DNA of 64,000 nt, from the NCBI GenBank assembly GCA_020403045.1, contig JADBYK010000028.1, positions 1 to 64,000 on the forward strand. The letters are read 5' to 3'. This document shows, piece by piece, positions 63,746 through 64,000 of this stretch. A program made the position numbers and the translations under genes. Position 1 is the first letter of the stretch; every line of letters begins with the position of its first letter. The notes beneath the pieces were generated by a model, which made no database searches, was not told where the DNA came from, and saw nothing but the letters and a program-made list of their open reading frames with translations. Origin of the DNA: Cytophagales bacterium (lineage in GTDB: Bacteria > Bacteroidota > Bacteroidia > Cytophagales > Cyclobacteriaceae).

Positions 63746-64000
63746 ATGAATTACTACAGTACGAATAACAAAAGTCTCAAAGTAAGTCTACGCGAAGCGG
63801 TAATCCAAGGGCTTGCGCCAGATAACGGGTTGTACATGCCCGAAAGTATTCCGGTTTTGTCCGCTTCTTTTTTTGAATCTCTCTCACAATTATCTTTTCA
63901 GGAAATTGGATTTCAGGTAGCCGAGAATCTGATTGGTGAGGACATCCCGATAAATGAGCTCAAGCGAATAGTTGATCACACAATACAGTTTGACGCACCT
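63746..64000 (+). CDS. thrC: Threonine synthase, N-terminal part (cut by window edge)
   Basis: An open frame from ATG 63746 to the window end (85 codons, no stop). It starts MNYYSTNNKSLKVSLREAV and continues GLAPDNGLYMPESIPVL, the classic N-terminal domain of threonine synthase. It would complete threonine synthesis from O-phosphohomoserine. The PLP Lys lies beyond the window. Not listed in the ORF track because it is incomplete. Confidence 0.93.
   Translation, partial: MNYYSTNNKSLKVSLREAVIQGLAPDNGLYMPESIPVLSASFFESLSQLSFQEIGFQVAENLIGEDIPINELKRIVDHTIQFDAP

Noticed and set aside
1-64000. tRNA, rRNA, CRISPR, insertion sequence, prophage or origin
   Set aside because: I looked for T-loop-like GTTCGA contexts, repeat-spacer arrays, transposase motifs and DnaA-box clusters by eye and found none that hold up; a covariance-model scan would be needed to exclude small RNAs.

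Overview
The window looks like a chromosomal segment of a Bacteroidota bacterium, most likely a Cytophagales-type environmental organism. The evidence is: two long secreted proteins ending in type IX secretion (T9SS) sorting domains; an ftsX / DUF3098 / uppP / truB / ribF cluster of the kind seen in this phylum; fused HisIE, HisB and ThrA enzymes; weak or absent Shine-Dalgarno sequences; and several promoter-like sites matching the Bacteroidota pattern (TTG near -33, TAnnTTTG near -7). Species cannot be named from this sequence. I see no rRNA, tRNA, CRISPR array, insertion sequence or prophage.

Layout. 1-16.6 kb is a carbohydrate region on the + strand: three GH13 alpha-amylase family enzymes (one T9SS-secreted), a small membrane protein, a PhyH-type dioxygenase, a sugar isomerase/epimerase, a GH92 alpha-mannosidase lipoprotein, an esterase, a sugar MFS transporter, then glpF-glpK. 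No SusC/SusD pair lies inside the window. 16.6-26.8 kb is mostly housekeeping: Bcp peroxiredoxin, M23 peptidase, FAH-family protein, M48 lipoprotein, DUF2452 protein, a DnaQ-like exonuclease, an unrecognised protein, SixA, topoisomerase I and an iodotyrosine-deiodinase-like flavoprotein. 26.8-34.3 kb is a complete histidine operon on the - strand (hisG-D-C-B-H-A-F-IE), preceded by a 22-codon leader peptide with four consecutive His codons and a strong terminator, i.e. an apparent ribosome-mediated attenuator. 34.4-39.6 kb holds a TPR lipoprotein, a Nudix hydrolase, an S9 peptidase, a coiled-coil protein and a decayed tandem duplicate of the last two. 39.8-47.3 kb holds a 1576-residue FG-GAP/IPT surface protein and an aconitase with a histone-H1-like lysine tail. 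47.4-59.9 kb contains folE-queD, a Na+/H+ antiporter, the ftsX-ribF cluster, an ECF sigma / membrane partner pair, DUF2147, a K+-type membrane pyrophosphatase, a thioesterase and a ParE-type toxin-antitoxin pair. 60.0-64.0 kb is the thr operon (thrA-thrB-thrC, the last cut by the window edge), preceded by a 26-codon leader peptide rich in Thr and Ile codons.

The most notable points are: (1) two amino-acid leader peptides (His, and Thr/Ile) ahead of their cognate operons, arguing for classical translation-coupled attenuation in this lineage; (2) degenerate tracts of strict 7-base period in six gaps between co-directional genes, concentrated inside the his and thr operons; (3) lysine/alanine-rich C-terminal tails on two unrelated metabolic enzymes (aconitase and Bcp); (4) a perfect 12-bp inverted repeat spanning the aconitase promoter and start region; and (5) a bacterial iodotyrosine deiodinase homologue with the substrate-binding Glu/Tyr/Lys triad conserved. 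All calls are from reading the sequence; no database search was run.
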